DNA of 14,815 nt, taken from the NCBI GenBank assembly GCA_045627185.1, contig JAZQNE010000024.1, positions 1-14,815 of the forward strand, read 5' to 3'. The DNA is from SZUA-448 sp045627185. GTDB taxonomy: Bacteria > Bacillota > Clostridia > Lachnospirales > Lachnospiraceae. The translations under genes were made by a program, and so were the position numbers. A model generated the notes under the pieces. It saw only the letters and a list, made by a program, of their open reading frames with translations. It ran no database searches and was not told the origin of the DNA. Of this stretch, positions 14,452 to 14,815 are shown in pieces. Position 1 is the stretch's first letter; each line of letters starts with the position of its first letter.

Positions 14452-14502
14452 TCATCCCACGCATCGAGTTCCGTGGCAGATAAAGAGCACTTTAATTTTC
14501 AT
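14452..14502 (-). pseudogene. Vestigial 5' end of an LMW protein tyrosine phosphatase gene
   Basis: On the minus strand an ATG at 14502, with AAGGAG placed 7 bases upstream, opens a 16-codon frame ending in TGA at 14452. It reads MKIKVLFICHGTRCVG. The first 13 residues line up with the start of the intact phosphatase about 110 bases downstream (MIKVLFVCWGNIC) and resemble the common family start KVLFxCHGNICRSP. The match breaks exactly within the CX5R catalytic loop, so no enzyme can be made. Reading on after the TGA, the same frame stays open for about 30 codons but shows no family resemblance. I infer an old tandem duplication or recombination scar. Chance similarity over such a short stretch, or a functional leader peptide, cannot be excluded. 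Confidence 0.5.
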
Positions 14503-14589
14503 GATTTTTCTCCTTGTTGGATATAAAATGCCGCGTTTTGCCGCAGTTTGCGCCATCCTTTTTGATAAAATAAATGTTCGTCTGTCAAG

Positions 14590-14617
14590 TGGACATTCGA
14601 CAGTATGTACATATAAT
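14590..14617 (+). promoter_or_regulatory. Candidate plus-strand sigma-A promoter
   Basis: TGGACA (14590-14595) and a perfect TATAAT (14612-14617) are spaced by 16 bases. CTGTC and GACAG inverted arms (about 14582-14586 and 14599-14603) overlap it. A perfect TTGACA also occurs on the minus strand at 14588-14583, but without a well-spaced -10. No gene on the plus strand is visible before the window ends. Confidence 0.5.
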
Positions 14618-14815
14618 GGCAAATCGAGGCAGAATAAGGCAAAGTGTTACACTCAAACGGATACGAACCGTATACGAATATTGGGTAAGAGTATACGCCT
14701 AAAATTGAGGGGTATCGTTAAAAAGTGAACACAACCTTATAACGATGAACCCTAAATATATCTGTTCGTTCTCAGAATTTCAATACCAAATTCACTATCT
14801 ATGCTGTATGATTAA

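Larger units (their letters stand above)
14345..14815. other. Right-end region without a confident gene
   Basis: These 471 bases hold the vestigial phosphatase start, small repeats and promoter-like sequences, but no ORF that I can link to a family. The longest plus-strand frame (14501-14728) has no ribosome binding site and no recognisable motif. A 7-base inverted repeat (ATCGTTA at 14714-14720, TAACGAT at 14740-14746) and GTATACG-type repeats (about 14661-14697) occur near the right edge. The region may be a junction with an accessory element or the control region of a gene beyond the window. Confidence 0.5.

Noticed and set aside
14616..14702. 28-codon Arg-rich ORF on the plus strand at the right end
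   Set aside because: Its ATG overlaps the best -10 element, so that promoter could not transcribe it. There is no ribosome binding site and I recognise no family.
14501..14728. 75-residue plus-strand frame
   Set aside because: No ribosome binding site, no motif, and it crosses a promoter and the antisense of the vestigial phosphatase start.
1..14815. CRISPR array, tRNA, rRNA or insertion sequence
   Set aside because: No regular repeat-spacer pattern, no cloverleaf or rRNA-like stretch, and no transposase or integrase motifs were found by eye.

Overview
This window looks like chromosomal DNA of a low-to-moderate GC Gram-positive anaerobe of the Clostridia, most likely a Lachnospiraceae/Ruminococcaceae-type gut or rumen bacterium. 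The evidence is protein family content: a GH130 mannosylglucose phosphorylase paired with cellobiose 2-epimerase, a methionine synthase without a C-terminal activation domain, lipoproteins with Pro/Thr linkers, and strong AGGAG-type ribosome binding sites. The genus assignment is inference. Apart from the truncated gene at the left edge, every confident gene lies on the minus strand.

Layout. (a) 1-1271, plus strand: the 3' part of a cobalamin-dependent methionine synthase (pterin-binding, B12-cap and B12-binding domains). (b) 1261-2334, minus: a lipoprotein with a partial family-5 solute-binding fold, overlapping the metH end by 11 bp and preceded by a near-consensus promoter. (c) 2575-4796, minus: a three-gene envelope-lipid operon (six-TM DUF308/HdeD-like protein, PlsC-type acyltransferase, YegS/DagK-type lipid kinase) ending at a UUCG-loop terminator. 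(d) 4975-10250, minus: the centrepiece, a five-gene mannoside operon (cellobiose 2-epimerase, GH130 mannosylglucose phosphorylase, SGNH/CE17-like acetyl esterase, type I phosphomannose isomerase, TetR regulator). It has a promoter close to consensus (TTGACC-17-TACAAT) and ends at a compound hairpin plus T8. (e) 10435-12495: topoisomerase III (TopB, TTG start). (f) 12585-13664: a lipoprotein with an extracytoplasmic transglutaminase-like domain. (g) 13886-14344: a low-molecular-weight protein tyrosine phosphatase with a strong terminator. (h) 14345-14815: no confident gene. It holds a 16-codon ORF that resembles the start of a second LMW-PTP gene, promoter-like sequences on both strands and several small repeats.

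How the genes work together. The mannoside operon can be read as a pathway. The esterase strips acetyl groups from mannooligosaccharides, and the epimerase turns the reducing-end mannose of beta-1,4-mannobiose into glucose. GH130 then phosphorolyses mannosyl-glucose to mannose 1-phosphate plus glucose. After a mutase step that is not encoded here, ManA converts mannose 6-phosphate to fructose 6-phosphate. TetR is the obvious candidate regulator. No transporter, mannanase, GH130_2 enzyme or phosphomannomutase lies in the window, so the operon must work with loci elsewhere.

I did not find a clearly unprecedented system. The items most worth checking are the vestigial LMW-PTP start, the half-length solute-binding lipoprotein, the TetR-type regulator of mannoside use with its candidate operators, and the unexplained 470 bp at the right end.
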